NCBI GenBank assembly: GCA_015501595.1
Contig: JADNRX010000166.1
Location: 1 to 64,000 of the forward strand
Source of the DNA: Hymenopellis radicata
Taxonomy: Eukaryota; Basidiomycota; Agaricomycetes; Agaricales; Physalacriaceae
DNA length: 64,000 nucleotides
Direction: 5' to 3'
The translations under genes were made by a program, and so were the position numbers. Below, piece by piece: positions 33,266 through 46,019 of the stretch; the first letter of the stretch is position 1; every line of letters starts with the position of its first letter. The notes beneath the pieces are model-generated. The model was given only the letters and a program-made list of their open reading frames with translations, was not told the origin of the DNA and searched no databases.

Positions 33266-33839
33266 TTTGTAATCTATGACGTATTACTGCGCCACATTGC
33301 TTCACATTGAATTTCACAGTCGAACAAACAAAGAACTGAACAAGGCATGAAAAGGTTGACATATATCTAGTATACCGCCACATATGTATGCGAACCCAGA
33401 AGCATGACAAATAAGTACATGTTGTATTTGCATACAACTAATCTAGTACGCCATCGACTACGGACCAGTGATACGTACTTGTGTGCCTGCGCTACACTCC
33501 TCCATCTCGGGCACTACATCAAGGACTTCGCGCCTTCCAGACGGCGTAAAGATGCATGAAAATGAGTGCGTGGACCCAGAAGTCCCGTGTTGTACATATT
33601 TATTTTGGAGCTAGTAAATACGCCGCGCCCAAAAGGTATTGGCATCACCACCCCGGGCCCAATTGAGGGATCCTACCTATTGACTGTCTATTGCAGAATA
33701 CACAATATAGCCTCTGTTACAAAGACCACAGTCCCGTGTGTTCGCAAATCATTCACGATGACCATGATAATCGGACACGATCGTCTCTCGCTTTGCTGCA
33801 GAGTACAAGTTAGAGTAATCACTGTAAATACACGGCGAC

Positions 33840-36227
33840 TTACAGTAACCCTTGCAGGACTACCCGAGGAGCCGACAGCGCAACATCCGGGGAGGGTATC
33901 AAAACTTGTCGAGAACTCATCACGGACTTGGAAGAGGAATCCAATCTGGTGTCGGTATACATATGGAAGCGGAATATATCCAGAGTTGGACTCTCCGGAG
34001 AAACGGTGGTTGACACGCCAGTCACATCTTCCAGTACATCAACAGCTTTATACCACGCAGCTTCATTCGCCGCGTCGAATTTGGAAACCTGGATGTAGCG
34101 TTGGACGACGCTCTTGGCTTTCACGGCGCACGACGGGTCCGAAATAACGCCCCTCACTAAAATACCGAGGAGGAGGTTCGCTATACTTTCAGGTAGCCGT
34201 ATTTCCAAGCTAAGCGCGTCATCAAGTGCAGCGGCGAAGGATGTTTGGGATGGCACACTGAAAGGAGACTCCCGCTCAGGATTGATCTGGAGGAAGAGCC
34301 GTCGAAGAGTGTTAGCCGCCTCGTAGGGCAACTCGTGCGGCCGTCGAGAAAGACGTGAAACGAAGTCGGAGGTAAGGTGGAATCCAGCCTGATTGAGAAC
34401 GCTGCGGAAGACGCGGATGTGGTTAAGGGTACCATACACCATGCTCTCGATAAAGCACTTGTCACTGCTGGATGCAGCCGCATCGACCAACTCTTCCAGA
34501 TATTGCCGTATGGCATCCATCCTCATATACTCCCCAGACCAATGCGGTCGCTGAGAGAACATACTGTCTTCCAAGGCTAAGAGCTGGACCCTTATGCGCT
34601 TCAACACAAGATGAGAGTGCGTCTGCGCCACGTGCACTTTGTGCAGCTCCAAGCGTTCTGGAGACCATCTCCGCGTCCGGATGAAGCTGAGAACTTCCAT
34701 TTCCAGCTTGAGCAGCTGATCAAGATGCATGTCAAGCAGCGTACGGGCCACCACAGCGCGAGCCGAAACTGCAGAAAACTCTCAGATTTAGGCCATTAAT
34801 AGTATCAGTCTCTTGACCTACTTGTAAAATCAGAGATGCCAGAAACCTCCTTGCCGGTCGTGTCGATATGCTTCAGTGTTTGCTCGTCGAAACGAAGGGT
34901 TTCCCTTGACAGGAACAAATTCTGCGCCACAGGTGCCTGCGAACGAGGCAGCGACATCATCGTCAGGGACCAAATGGCACTTAGACAGGTCGTAGCACGT
35001 TTCTGAGCTATGGCGTTTTCAGCCCGTAACTGTTTGTCCATACAAGACATAAGCAAACGCGGAATTCGATATCCTAGGCGTATTGTCACTGAATCGTGCC
35101 CCAAAAGTCGATGGAGCAGTAGTTTCGCGCTATAATCTGTGGATGCTACGACCTTTGGTATGACTTCAACAAACGACTCTAATGCGTTGTCATCGCGAAG
35201 AGATTCCAAGGTCCAGCACATAGCTGAGAAATCTCGCTCATCCCTTTCAGAAGAGATCTCGGTTGCAGAATGTTCCCGAGCATCCTTCATCCCCATGTCC
35301 GCTTCTACTGTTCTCTTGCGCCCCGTCGCGTCTCGATAATGGATGAGACGTAATGTGCGCAATATGTTCCAAGTAAGCGGAGAAAGAGGAGTGCGGTATG
35401 GACAGTTGAGACAGAAAGTGGGAAGGAGCGTGATGAGCGTGTATATGACCGTGCAGGCGACAAGAATCCCAAGAATGAGGTACGCGACGATGTCGTTGAT
35501 CGCCAGCAAATAAGCGAAGAGACCGGCCAAGAAGAATAATAGAGATAAATGAAGGAGGAATGGGATGATCTCTACTACGGCCATCATTTTAAATCTGTCA
35601 AGGCCTTGGTAGAGAAACGCGGAGATGCGCGCGCGTCTCTGTGGCGTTGAATGGTGCCCACTGGCTTGGATATAGTTTCGTGTCCATTGTTGGACTAGGG
35701 TAGCGAATAGAGCACAGAGTAAACTGAACGATAAGCTCAGGTACCAGAGAATATTGCAGACCAGCGCCGTGGCTGGTAGGGAGAATGGCTCAGTAGCGAC
35801 AGGGAGAGAAGTCGCAGCCAGTTGATCTCCGTTGGCAATAACGCTGAGTTTTTCAGAAATTTGAGACAGAAGGAGGATCATCTTGTCGTCCGTGTCCGGG
35901 ATCAAATTTCGATAACTTTCCACCAAGAACGCGGTAACGCTGGCTGAAAAGAGACCGGCCTAAGGTTCCAGCTGAATCGTTTCAAGTGGGCATCCAACCA
36001 TTTGAAACACGTACAAATATTAGGATAGCATCCATGTCGCTCTTCCACTTGTGTGCAAGTGCATTATCGTACCTCTCCGCTTCGGAGAGATATGCGTTCC
36101 ATATTTTGGCCGAAGGATCCTCGTACCGGGGTGATTTCATGTGATCTGTTGCAGTGTCATGGGGTGCATTCAAGTCGCCATGTAAATCCTTACCATTCGT
36201 GCTGTTCGCTGCCTTTGTTCCCTCCAT
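33840..36227 (-). CDS. DUF6535 multi-pass membrane protein
   Basis: Three exons are joined by introns of about 55 nt (near 35935-35990 and 34765-34820). The ATG at 36227 opens a hydrophilic N-terminus ending in WKSDMDAILIF, then AGLFSASVTAFLVESYRNLI, the hallmark start of the DUF6535 domain. Three hydrophobic segments follow: NILWYLSLSFSLLCALFATL, IPFLLHLSLLFFLAGLFAYL and YLILGILVACTVIYTLITLL. A long cytosolic-type C-terminal part follows with ISARAVVARTLLDMHLDQLL after the second intron. Length is about 765 aa. The family is common in Agaricomycetes, often in many copies, and has no known function. The frame is intact throughout, which contrasts with several neighbours. Confidence 0.88.
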
Positions 36228-36716
36228 GATCCCTCGTGTCGATGGCAATCAATGCTGAAGGCTGAGCAAGCTATGCTAGCTTATCGAGTGGTGCACCGCC
36301 TCAAGAAGAGTCGCGCCTTGTTGAGTCTTGACTGATACCATCAACGCTTCCGTCATATGTATGGTCCACTTGACGAGCCTGGGATTCGGAAGGGTGGGTT
36401 TTGTTTACGCCGCGTACGTTAGGGCTAAAGCACGGGCTGCTTGGGTCCGCCAAGGGCGCCACTGTCGCTCTCGATACTCGCTGCGGGGAGAAATGTTTTA
36501 CTGGGCTGCATAGAGTCTGTAACGGACATCATGACGGAAAGAGGACAAGCGGCTAAGCGGGGATGCGGGGTAGCGCTTGAAATTCGATCTTCGGACCGGA
36601 ACATAACCGGCGCGACTCAAATAAAGTCATGACCCTCGTTTCTTGGTTTCCTTCAACACCTACGCCTCAGGTCTGGTCGTTGTCAGAGACGCCTCACACC
36701 TACACACTCTCTCAAA

Positions 36717-37630
36717 ATGCTGGCTCGGCTATCTATAGGGTCTCATGAAGCGCTGCATCTGTCGTCTCACACCGAAGACGATGACAAGCAGGCTCTGGTG
36801 AGCAACAGCTGTTCCATTCCTGGAAAACATTCTCTGACATATAACAATTAGACAGTAAACATCGACCTACTCTTGCAGGATATCGTTTTCCATATTCCAG
36901 ATAATTGGCGACGGGCAGCCTCGCTGTATGGCAATTCACTTTACGCCTGCAGAAATATCCAAACTATACTCTCAGACGACGTGAAGTGTATAGAGAAACT
37001 CTTCTCGGATCTCGAACAAACGTCTTCAGAAATGGAAGATGACGAACTCGACATTCTATCGGTGTGTATCCTTTCTATGGTTGCTGTGCCACTGCGTGCT
37101 TATTGCTAGCAGACATGCGATTCTGAAGACGACCTACTTCATTCTTCAGCGTCTGTATCTACTGTTCTGGATACCCGCGATGTGCCCACTGCCTCTTCTT
37201 CACGAACATCACGTAGGCGACGGTCGCCGTCGGTAAGCTCCAGCAACAGATGCACTCGATCAGCCGTTCACACGTTGCTCAGCCCGACTCGCCCTGTTTC
37301 GCTATCCCAGAAATAATCATAACGCCCTGCGCAACTGAACCACCCGACATGTCCTGTCGCGTACCGTTACAGGATAGCGCCTACAATCAGCGTCTTACGG
37401 TGCCGAGCCACACCTCCGTCAACCATTCATTTCCCCCCATGCGATCAAGGGCTCCGCCAATACCCTCGATCCAAAACTGGGCTTGGCGGGATGGACATTG
37501 GCAAGCAATACTACCAGGCTTAGAGGAGCAGTCCAGGAAGGGTATGTTTTCGCGCCCAACAAATATTCGTCGACGAGCATCGCGGTCCTGTCGGTTGAAT
37601 CCAGCCCTCATTCTGCGCTCTCGCCGGTGA
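36717..37630 (+). CDS. Hypothetical protein
   Basis: Four exons give one continuous frame. MLARLSIGSHEALHLSSHTE is followed, after a 54-nt intron, by VNIDLLLQDIVFHIPDNWRR and an acidic helical part (IEKLFSDLEQTSSEMEDDEL). After introns near 37065 and 37223 it is Ser/Pro/Arg-rich (TASSSRTSRRRRSPS) and ends in a conserved-looking block, IPSIQNWAWRDGHWQAILPG. Length is about 240 aa. There is no signal peptide or membrane segment, and I do not recognise a family. The 490 bp upstream (36228-36716) is the spacer from the divergent DUF6535 gene. Confidence 0.55.
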
Positions 37631-38151
37631 AGATGCATATGTATGGGTCATGCTTTTTTCATGTTTCTGTCATCATGTATGCATACGACTGGAAAATTTT
37701 CAGCATGACTATCTGTTTTACACGTGAATTTCGAAGTAGGAGTTAAGTCGACAGCGACAACAACATGAAATCAAAATGCTGCGAGTCTGGGTCGGTGAGC
37801 ACTGAGGAGTCATTTACTTGTGGCGTACACTCAGCCAAACCCCTTCATCGTAAGGTTAGGGTTAGAACACTCATTCAAACGCAAAAGAGGTCCACCTCAG
37901 CCATTTGGCCAAAGTGGAACAGGAAAATATTGTGACAGTGCATAGGCCGAAGCCTGATGCAAACCGCGGACATCCATACAGAGCCGGAGCCCACAAGTCC
38001 AGGTGAATTCCGTGAAGGGACTTGTGCCGTCGTTTTTATGATCTATAGGCCGCTAGTAGCAGCGTTATAAGCTGATGCCGCAGCGCACGGACCACGATGA
38101 TGAAACGAGTTACAAGGTTGCCGTTTTTGGCGAACCTGTACTCTTTCGAAG

Positions 38152-38547
38152 TCATGCCGATGAAATCTGTTGACCAGACGATATAGTGTTACAACTGGGT
38201 ACTTGAGTATGTAATATAACCACCTGGTGCATACTGAAGGCTTCCTTGGCCTCCTTGTGGCACAAACACCGGGCTTCCCAAGCATTTGGAATGATAGAGC
38301 GAAGAATCATTCTCTTGTCTCCAGCCTGAGTAGTACGAGCCATAAATGACTGGAAACCGCCCACCTGTACGCACTCAGTGAGTGGAACAAGTATTCTTTC
38401 AGTTTCTGGCCTCGAGAGATCGATGGAATGAATCATTAAAGAATCGACGCCGTCTGAGTCTGAAGTCTTCGAGAGTTTCCTGATACAATAGGAAGGAGAT
38501 GAAGGACTGGTCTCTAAGGGTTCGATGTCTATTCCTTCGTTCTGCAT
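38152..38547 (-). CDS. Hypothetical protein, 131 aa
   Basis: An open frame with an ATG at 38547 reads MQNEGIDIEPLETSPSSPSY and later RTTQAGDKRMILRSIIPNAW. A GT-AG pair near its end (38163-38219) would remove 57 nt in frame, so the C-terminus has two possible forms. No motif is recognised. Sequence on either side (37631-38151, 38548-38820) shows nothing else. Confidence 0.35.
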   Translation of the reverse strand: MQNEGIDIEPLETSPSSPSYCIRKLSKTSDSDGVDSLMIHSIDLSRPETERILVPLTECVQVGGFQSFMARTTQAGDKRMILRSIIPNAWEARCLCHKEAKEAFSMHQVVILHTQVPSCNTISSGQQISSA

Positions 38548-38830
38548 ACGCTGAGAGTGAGCGATGAGGCCTGAGGGCTGAATGTGAGAGCGTACTGGAT
38601 ATCTCAGACACGATGGTTATCACGATGCGATGACCAGTCTTCCCTCTGGCATGAAGCTGAAGCAATAGAACGATGTTTGACACGCAGAACAACGTAAAAG
38701 CCTTCGAGACTTCACATTACGATTGGGACACTAGCAACAATTCAGAACGGGATGAAAATACTAGATAGAAAGAGATACGCACGTCGACATTCTGACATAT
38801 GCACGGCATGTGTACTTTGTACTTTATACT

Positions 38831-39473
38831 CTAGTCGAGAAGCCTCCATAGCGCGAACCTTGGTGCTGAAAGAAAAAAAGCCATGTCGGATGCGTAAGAA
38901 CGTCCGTCAATCCTAGAGCTTCGATTTTGAACACCGGGTGAGTCTTCTTTGCGAACGACGATCTTCAGGATGTGGCTTCGGAATTCGGGGTCCTCTAGGA
39001 TGCCTGTGAGAAGACGCGTCACAGCGAGCTCCAGGAGGAAGTCCTTAACCTCAGGATGATTAATTAGGACGACATGCTTCACGATGTAGCGAATCCATTC
39101 CACTAGGCAGGGCATAATGCTGAGGAGGTAACATATTGCCAGTGATCTCATGGATTTTCTGAGCAGGCCACCTGCGAAAGCTATAGCAATAATCTGAATA
39201 CAAGCGAACCCAAGGGGGGGAACGAGCTTCGTCTGATCCTAATGGTTTGGAAGGCCCAGCGCGCAGATGAAAATCGATGAACTTGCAGAAGCGAGTGAAG
39301 GCAAAGTAGTTTGTGCCGGCCAAGCGTGCACGTAGTATGATCGTTGTGGGCGAAATCTTCCATATGTAGAAAGTCAGTCAAGGCTGGAACAGGTTGCAGA
39401 ACGAGAGAGAAAGGCAAGTGAAACCAAGAGACCCAAGTGGCGATAGACAAAGCACCAAGACATGATGGTCAAA
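38831..39473 (-). CDS. Possible small membrane protein
   Basis: An ATG at 39473 gives a hydrophobic, signal-like start (MSWCFVYRHLGLLVSLAFLS). Downstream the frame FACIQIIAIAFAGGLLRKSM with ICYLLSIMPCLVEWIRYIVK suggests one or two membrane segments, followed by FLLELAVTRLLTGILEDPEF and a stop at 38831. I could not place introns that join the parts convincingly, and I do not recognise a family. Confidence 0.35.
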
Positions 39474-39594
39474 CTAAACAAACGACGATGTGTGATTCTG
39501 CAGCTTGTGACATTTCCCCCACGTGAGGTGACGAGCGCGACCTCACAACTCCACGAGGCCCGACGCGTTGTTTATTTGTTTGCTTTCCACCACC

Positions 39595-40426
39595 ATGTCG
39601 TCAAGCTCAGTTCTATCGCCCTCGCCCTCGCCGCCTCCGACAATACAGACAATAAAGAAATGCCAGTATTGCCGCAACATCATGCCCTCAACAACAGTGA
39701 CGAAGGGCTGTCGAGCTTGCTTGGACAAAAGAAGCAGCTACAAGAAGAAGAACATCGAAAAGAAACAGGAGGCCTCGCGCGTCGAGAATCGCGTGTTGCA
39801 GGAGAAGATTGTTGCTGCAAGGAAGCTGCGCACGCTGAAGGAGTTGGTGAAGGGTGGGAGGAAAATGGCCAAGAAACCAGTACGTCGCTCATTTAGTGGA
39901 GGGCGTAGTAGCTCACGTAGGTATAGCCTCCACCTTCGAACATCACCTGTCTCTCCGACAAGGACTTTTACACGTCCATAACCGCGTATAACGCCACCAT
40001 CACCCAATCCTTCTCCGTCGTCTTCGACCCAGAAATCAACAATCAGCAGCGGACGCGTCTGGTTTCGAAGCGGCTGGCCAAAGAAGCTAAACTCAAGTTC
40101 GAGTGAGCACTTCATTGCTAACTTTCTTCTTTGTTTGATCATCTCGTAATAGCTATCACGAAAACATCTTCACAGGAAAGAACACTTCCAACACGCATAC
40201 ACGTGTCTTTCGCTGCACCTGCAAAGACAACTTGCCACAGATTCACAGCGCGCCCAAGCTCGAGCGAAAGCCGAGCGATCTCAGTGGGTGGATTAAGAAG
40301 AAGGGAAAGAACCTAGAGAACGACGACGGGAGATGTGCTGGTCGTATCGCCGTCATCGCGGAAAAGGACACCAGTCATGTCCTGGGTATTGAGGGTCAAA
40401 GGATCATTGTGAAGGTTGACCACTGA
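39595..40426 (+). CDS. Hypothetical protein with CxxC pairs
   Basis: Three exons form one frame. The N-terminus is Ser/Pro-rich, then KKCQYCRNIMPSTTVTKGCR with ACLDKR gives a CxxC...CxxC zinc-ribbon-like motif, then a Lys-rich helix (LRTLKELVKGGRKMAKK). After a 47-nt intron comes FYTSITAYNATITQSFSVVF, and after another HENIFTGKNTSNTHTRVFRC with CTCKDNL. The end is GIEGQRIIVKVDH and the length about 245 aa. Paired cysteines and basic helices suggest nucleic-acid binding, but this is an inference. The coherent splice phases make it a real gene. It is followed by 550 bp without a gene (40427-40980). Confidence 0.7.
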
Positions 40427-40980
40427 AGAGAAATTACTTTATGTTCTTGTACTGCTATCCTTATACACTGCCTGTTTCGTACCTTATTCTGCTGTAGTCT
40501 ATACATCTCGATTTATTGGTCACCGAGATTCAACTTTCGAGCCCTGGACTGTTGCCGGGAAATTCATGGTCTGTTTTTCTGTCAGATCGTCGGAGCATCC
40601 GGCCGCGACCCAGCTCGCATGTTCGCTTGTTAACCAACGTTAATTGATTGACACTGTGGTACTCGTATTTCTGGATAGTTCATGGGCCATCAATGTATCG
40701 CTGGATACGAACTTCCTGGGCACGCGCATGCAATACGCCGCATGGACATTGGAGCTAAGTATATCCCAGGTGTATCGGTCGGTGGAACGTTTTGTTCCAA
40801 AGATTGACGGCACAAACTCCTGAGACGAGTTGAACAACAAATGTCAAAGCTGTTGACGGACAGATCGCAGACGTGTTGAAACGTTTAACGAGGATTGTTC
40901 TGATGTAAAGAGTACAAATGACATGCAAGAGAGTAACTTGAGCATAAAAATACAGTCCCAATAAACCCATGAAATGCCAC

Positions 40981-43303
40981 TTAAAATCCCGCAGCTTCAA
41001 GCCCACGACGGATATCTGCATGGGCAAACTCGGAATGCCGCACTTCTTCGCTCCGCGCCCAAAACCAGGACCGGTCCTTCATCCCCATCGTCCTGAGATG
41101 ATTCGCGATGAACTTCTGCGTCGACCCACTCTCACCAATGTCATACGGCTTTTGTTGATGGTGGAGCATGGTCGTAACAACATCATACCACTGACGGCGC
41201 TTGATGAAAGAGATCCATCCCGCCTGCTCGTCGTCTGAGTCAAATTTGTCTTGAATATGAACGATATCGGTGAGGTACATGCCCACGAAGGGCACACACG
41301 ACGTCGAAACCGACTCTTGCCATCTCCGGTACGCAGAGAAACCGCCGGTGGGGTCGTTGTATTTGAGTAAAGCGTCTAGATGGGTCTTGCGTCCTACGTG
41401 CGCCCACGTCAAATGCAGGCGTTCGATAACGGCGCTGGCGAGGGCTGTGATCACCGAACTCATTGACGCGTAATTGTTCAGTGCCCGAGATTTCTAATGG
41501 CCGGTGAGCCATCTTATTGATCCGTGAACGAGATACATACATCGGCAACTTTGATCCAAAAGTCAATAGTATCCGCACGTTTCCCAAGGGCTTCGTGAAT
41601 CAGGATACTGTAGGTGACCCAATTCGCCAGCTTGTCGTGCGTGGATGAAAAGGAACTGAGATTGGATCTCACGTCTCCTGGTCTCGAATCGTCAGAGCGA
41701 CTCTTGTTTGAGGCAAGACATTCCTGAGGCGTGATCTTGTTGTACAGTCTATACTCGTATAGACAGAGCTGTTCCGCTAGGTCGGTTGGATCTAATCGCA
41801 ATAGGTCGCCTTTCGGGTCCTTAGATCTTCTGCGTCGTCGTCTTGTGGATCCTATGGGAGACTCGATACACGGACTACTGAATGTCTACACACGATGGTG
41901 TGAGAATGATGGTAAGCTCACAAGATAACTCACTTACCAATCTCTTTATTGACTGCATGATCAGCGTTGCAGTTGTCGCCATGACGTTGCGTTGAGGAAT
42001 TAAGTTTAGAAAATCAGTAAGCTTCTGCGCGATATGCGGTTCTTCCTCGAGAAGCCGATGGTCTTCAAGCCACATAGTGAAGACCGTCATTACGGTGCGC
42101 TGTGTTGGTAACCAGCATTTCTCCTTCCAGTCGTCGAACTCGGGCTCCGATATATCCTTGGGATGTTCCATTCCATAGATGTCCACAAGCATGTCGAACA
42201 GTTGGTCGGCGGTCATGAACGTCCGAAATGTCATGAGAAAGACATTACGGAAATGCATGTCTTTGGCCGCTTCTACAAGGGAAATGCGATCAAATCGTTA
42301 AAAAAACGCGATCGCAGCAAGGACTCACTGATGGCATCTTTGGACGTGTCCGCAGTGAGTTTCTCTACCAACGCGACCACAGTGCCCGAGCGCACCTGGC
42401 CATCGTTATCATACTTTAGTTGTTCCGAATATCTAGATTTCAAGTACCACGGCGAGTTGACCGCGCTGATGAAGCCTACGGCATCATCACTGCCCGTAAG
42501 TTGCCTGATTTTGTCCAGACGTCGTCTGTCACAAGTGGAGGGTGGATCACCCTCCCGCATGCCTCTCAGGTCCGTATTCCAGGATACATCTTTTCGCCGT
42601 AATGGTGAGAGCGGGATGGTGTCAGCGCGAGCGCGTGAGAGTACCTCCTCCTGATCCGGACGCTTCAAGGATGTTGATCGATGCAGAGATACGTAAGATG
42701 GTGGTTGGGGAACTGGCGTGATAGGTGAGGGGGAGGGTGTGGTCGTGAGCGGCACTGGGGGGACTTTTCCACTAATAGACGCCGAGGAGACATTTGCGGC
42801 GCCATGGGCTCCGGTACCATCGGCGAGGGCTCCTCCAGTTCAAATGGAATCCTAGAAATTGGCGCTGTCTTGTACAGCTGCTCCGCGTCATATTCGTATA
42901 CACGAAGTTCCTCCCGTACATTCCGCAGTCTTTCCGCCATCTCGTGTGAAAGCGGGCGAACAAAAGCCTGCGGTATCCAGCCAATTGTTTTTTCCGCCTC
43001 TGCGCATGGCAGCCCACCAACCGGTCTCCTCCTGCTTGACAATGTCAAGTAATTCATGCTTGTTGAAGGCAAGATGTGTAGGGTCTTCCGACTGGAAATC
43101 GTACATGCACAGAACCGAGAAATTCGGGCCATAATCGGACCCAGACGAGGAGGAGAGGTGGAGGATGCGTCCCCGCTGCCCCGGGCAGAGGCTGACGAGG
43201 GTGTAGACGATTCCGACGATACTCGGAGATGAGGCTGGTAGGGGGACGGGTCGATACAGAGCTGCAGGCTCTCGCGTACACTGCTACACTTTGACGTGGC
43301 CAT
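40981..43303 (-). CDS. CDC25: Ras guanine-nucleotide exchange factor (Cdc25-type)
   Basis: The ATG at 43303 opens MATSKCSSVRESLQLCIDPS. An SH3 domain follows (VLCMYDFQSEDPTHLAFNKH, QEETGWWAAM, then GWIPQAFVRP), then a Pro-rich linker, then RasGEF-N (AAKDMHFRNVFLMTFRTFMT to LIMQSIKRL). The catalytic domain (LLRLDPTDLAEQLCLYEYRL; NNYASMSSVITALASAVIER; SCVPFVGMYLTDIVHIQDKF) ends at the stop at 40981. Family knowledge: it loads Ras with GTP at the plasma membrane, upstream of cAMP signalling. Three single-base shifts break the frame: near 43148-43158 (one missing), 42988-42993 (A6 should be A5) and 42757-42762 (C6 should be C7). The linker is short for the family. The catalytic half is intact. 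Confidence 0.9.
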
Positions 43304-44640
43304 TAAAGGAGAGACAGAGCAGGGAGGCGCAGAGTTGTCGGTAATGTGAGTAGAGTACTTGCAAGCAAGCCTAGATGGATTAAGAGCGGTAACCATCAGG
43401 GAGCATTGCGATCAGATCATCCAAGTATAATCTCGGCAGGCGCCTCCGAGCAGTACCCCGTATCGTTGTGCCTGTCGGCTCATTACAGTCTCGGTCATGG
43501 ACTGGCGTATCTGGTCTACGTGGACAGCACACCCGTATCCCGAGGAAACGAATTAAAAACTACTTCAGCTAGGACACCATTTACCATGCATATGTGTCAG
43601 ATCAGTGATCCAGCACGTCTGCCAGGACTCTGCCTCGTCAAATGGAACTGAAGGCGATGCTTTCTCCTAGAGCCCTGGATTTTCAACGGATCTGTATCAG
43701 ATTTAAACGTACAATGAACCGCTTAACGCCAGCAGCATCAACTGGCCACAGATAGGTTCCGTGGAACCTATTTCTCAGTGAAGCAGAGCTAGCAGCAGCC
43801 ACCTGGTATTTTTGTACTAAAAACTTATGGTGTTTTCTGTGCACTACCATCGATTCTTCGACTCGCGGCCTTCGTTTCTCCAATCGTAAACGGAAGTCCG
43901 TGAGCACCTGTTTATCCCAGCAGGTTGAAAAAAAGTTATCGGTAACTATAGGATGTATGGGCTGGGTTTTTATCGTCGAGGAGGGGGACGGGATGGGAAG
44001 AAAGCTGCAAGAGATGCTGCCAGTATCGTCAGAAACATGGACCTGACCGTCTCAACACCCTCTTGTATGCGCGCTCTTGCCTATGCTGACCTGTATGGTC
44101 AACCTCGTTGTTTCTTCACCATTATCTGGGGTCAGTATACGGGCACAAGAAGACGCGTACACGCACGATTGCCGATACTGGAGACTGATATCACTTCCAA
44201 GCCAAAGCGAACATTAGATTCAAGAGGCATGTATACATCAAGGAAAAGAGGAGATAGATTGAAAATGATGCGAGGAGTGACGGCACCATGCAGATCACCT
44301 TGACGGATTTTAGAGCACGTCGGAAATTCTGGGAGGGAAAGAACAAGTCAACATCGGGTTCGCCTCGATCTTGCTGCGCATCGCGTCTTCTCCTGGCGGG
44401 CATAAGATGGTCGTCATTTGATAAATATCGTCCTCAAAGCCGGTGATGGCTCAACGGGTCAGAGAGGCCACTAAGAGCAAAGGCGCGCAGTATCAATGCG
44501 TATAATGGAGGGCAGCAGGACAGTTAAGCACCCAGAATGGTCTGGCAGCGTTGACGTGGTGGTAAGAGAGAGACACGCGTCCTCCTCACAATCACCTGAT
44601 CACGAGCTTGAAAATCGGCAGCTTTGCTCTGAGTATCGAC
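43304..44640. other. Intergenic, nothing recognised
   Basis: Upstream region of the RasGEF gene and of IST1. Short ORFs only; no motif, tRNA or repeat identified. Confidence 0.5.
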
Positions 44641-44760
44641 ATGGCCGCGACCGGGAGGCAGAATCAAAAACTATTGGAGGAAATCCGCGCCATTTTACAG
44701 CAAAACTTTGTTGACAATTGCCTGATTGTAACCAAACAAGTACGCAAACAAATGGCGTAG
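44641..44760 (+). CDS. Upstream ORF of IST1, 39 codons
   Basis: ATGGCCGCGACC at 44641 opens a 39-codon frame (MAATGRQNQKLLEEIRAILQ) that ends 42 bp before the IST1 start codon. It is preceded by no other strong signal. It may be a translated uORF or part of a spliced leader: GTACGC at 44740 and TTACAG just before the IST1 ATG could form a 5'-UTR intron. Whether it is translated is unknown. Confidence 0.35.
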   Translation: MAATGRQNQKLLEEIRAILQQNFVDNCLIVTKQVRKQMA

Positions 44761-44802
44761 TTCATCTTCCGTTCGCCGGACTCTGCATTGCTTACAGCCA
44801 TC

Positions 44803-46019
44803 ATGCCGCCTTGGAATCCAGCGAAAGCCAAGGTACCCACACTAGTCGTGCTCTTTTGATTCATCTACTTAGGCTACAAACGTCGAACCTAGGTGCAACT
44901 CCGGTAAATGCTGAAATCTCTGGCATCGCTTTACCTGAATCTAAATCATGTCTGTCGCGTAGGATCTCAGTCCAACGTTTAAGGATGCTTCAGCAGAAGA
45001 AGGAGGCGCAGGCTAAAATGTCGAGACGTGATATTGCTACGCTGATTGAAAGGGGGAAGCTCGAGACCGCTAGAGTCAAAGTTGAGACTAGTATGCCTTA
45101 CGCCACCATTGCGCGTTTGTCCATGAACCTGATCCTGGATAGTAATCAACGAGGACATTCACATCGAACTTCTGGAACTACTAGAATTGTATTGTGAGCT
45201 CCTAGTAGCTCGCTTCGGAATCCTGGATATGAAGTACGTTCCAGATACCTGTAAAACCAGTGCCAGCTCATGATCTTTCTAGCTCTCGAGAGCCTGATGC
45301 CGCTGTTGCCGAGGGTGTTTGCGCGTAAGGCCATCGTACCTTCGTTTCCAATAACAGTCTAATTTCCGGATCCACTAGCATCATATACGCTGCTCCGCGG
45401 ACCGAGCTCAAAGGCGCGCTTAAAAGCTGGCCCAATTGACTTTACTCTGACATTCTTCCTCAGAGCTACACGTCCTACGTGACATCCTCATGCATAAATA
45501 TGGGCGCGACTTCTCCGCATCCGTCATGGAGAACGCCGATAATTGTGTAAACGATCGAGTGCGTTCCATTAATCTCTTCAACGCAAGCGATTCATATTAT
45601 CATTACTAGATAGTTCGAAAACTAGATATCTCGATGCCATCGCCCGATCTAGTGAATGCGTATCTGACAGAAATTGCCAAGTCATACGGTGTCCCTTGGT
45701 CACAACCTGCGTCGAATGATGCTGGAGATGATACAGATGAAGGAGGTGTCAAGGTATTGAAGGCCGCTTTTTGAGCCTAGACTTTGATTGTTAAATGGCA
45801 TGGCAGGAACCAACAGGAACTGACTCGGCACCTGACAAGGTGGGCGCAGACCTTACCCTCCCAGAAATCCCCCCTGCGGAAGAGAAATCCCCAGATAGCA
45901 GCAAGAACGTTGTTGATAGCCGACCGATCCCGCCGAAGTCTCCTCCAGCGGTTCCGGAAACACCGGAAGACGATTTTGAGGCACTGAACAAACGCTTTGC
46001 CGCCTTGAAGAAGAGATGA
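44803..46019 (+). CDS. IST1: IST1 homologue (ESCRT-III associated)
   Basis: The spliced protein shows the Ist1 domain: ISVQRLRMLQQKKEAQAKMS, RRDIATLIERGKLETARVKV, TIINEDIHIELLELLELYCE, LLVARFGILDM and IIYAAPRTELKELHVLRDIL with HKYGRDFSASVMENA. After a Pro-rich linker the end is EDDFEALNKRFAALKKR, a MIT-interacting motif. Introns are 40-70 nt. One uses GC at its 5' end (after ELK, near 45420) and AG at its 3' end, the usual minor donor. Ist1 binds Did2 and Vps4 and regulates ESCRT-III disassembly on endosomes. Length about 275 aa. The exact second exon (residues 11-17) is the least certain part. Confidence 0.92.

Noticed and set aside
37854..37865. Interstitial telomeric repeat (GGTTAGGGTTAG)
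   Set aside because: Only about two TTAGGG units, easily due to chance; no longer array around it.
44440..44500. Possible tRNA (GATGGCTCAACGGGTCAGAG)
   Set aside because: It resembles an A box, but no B box or acceptor pairing follows.
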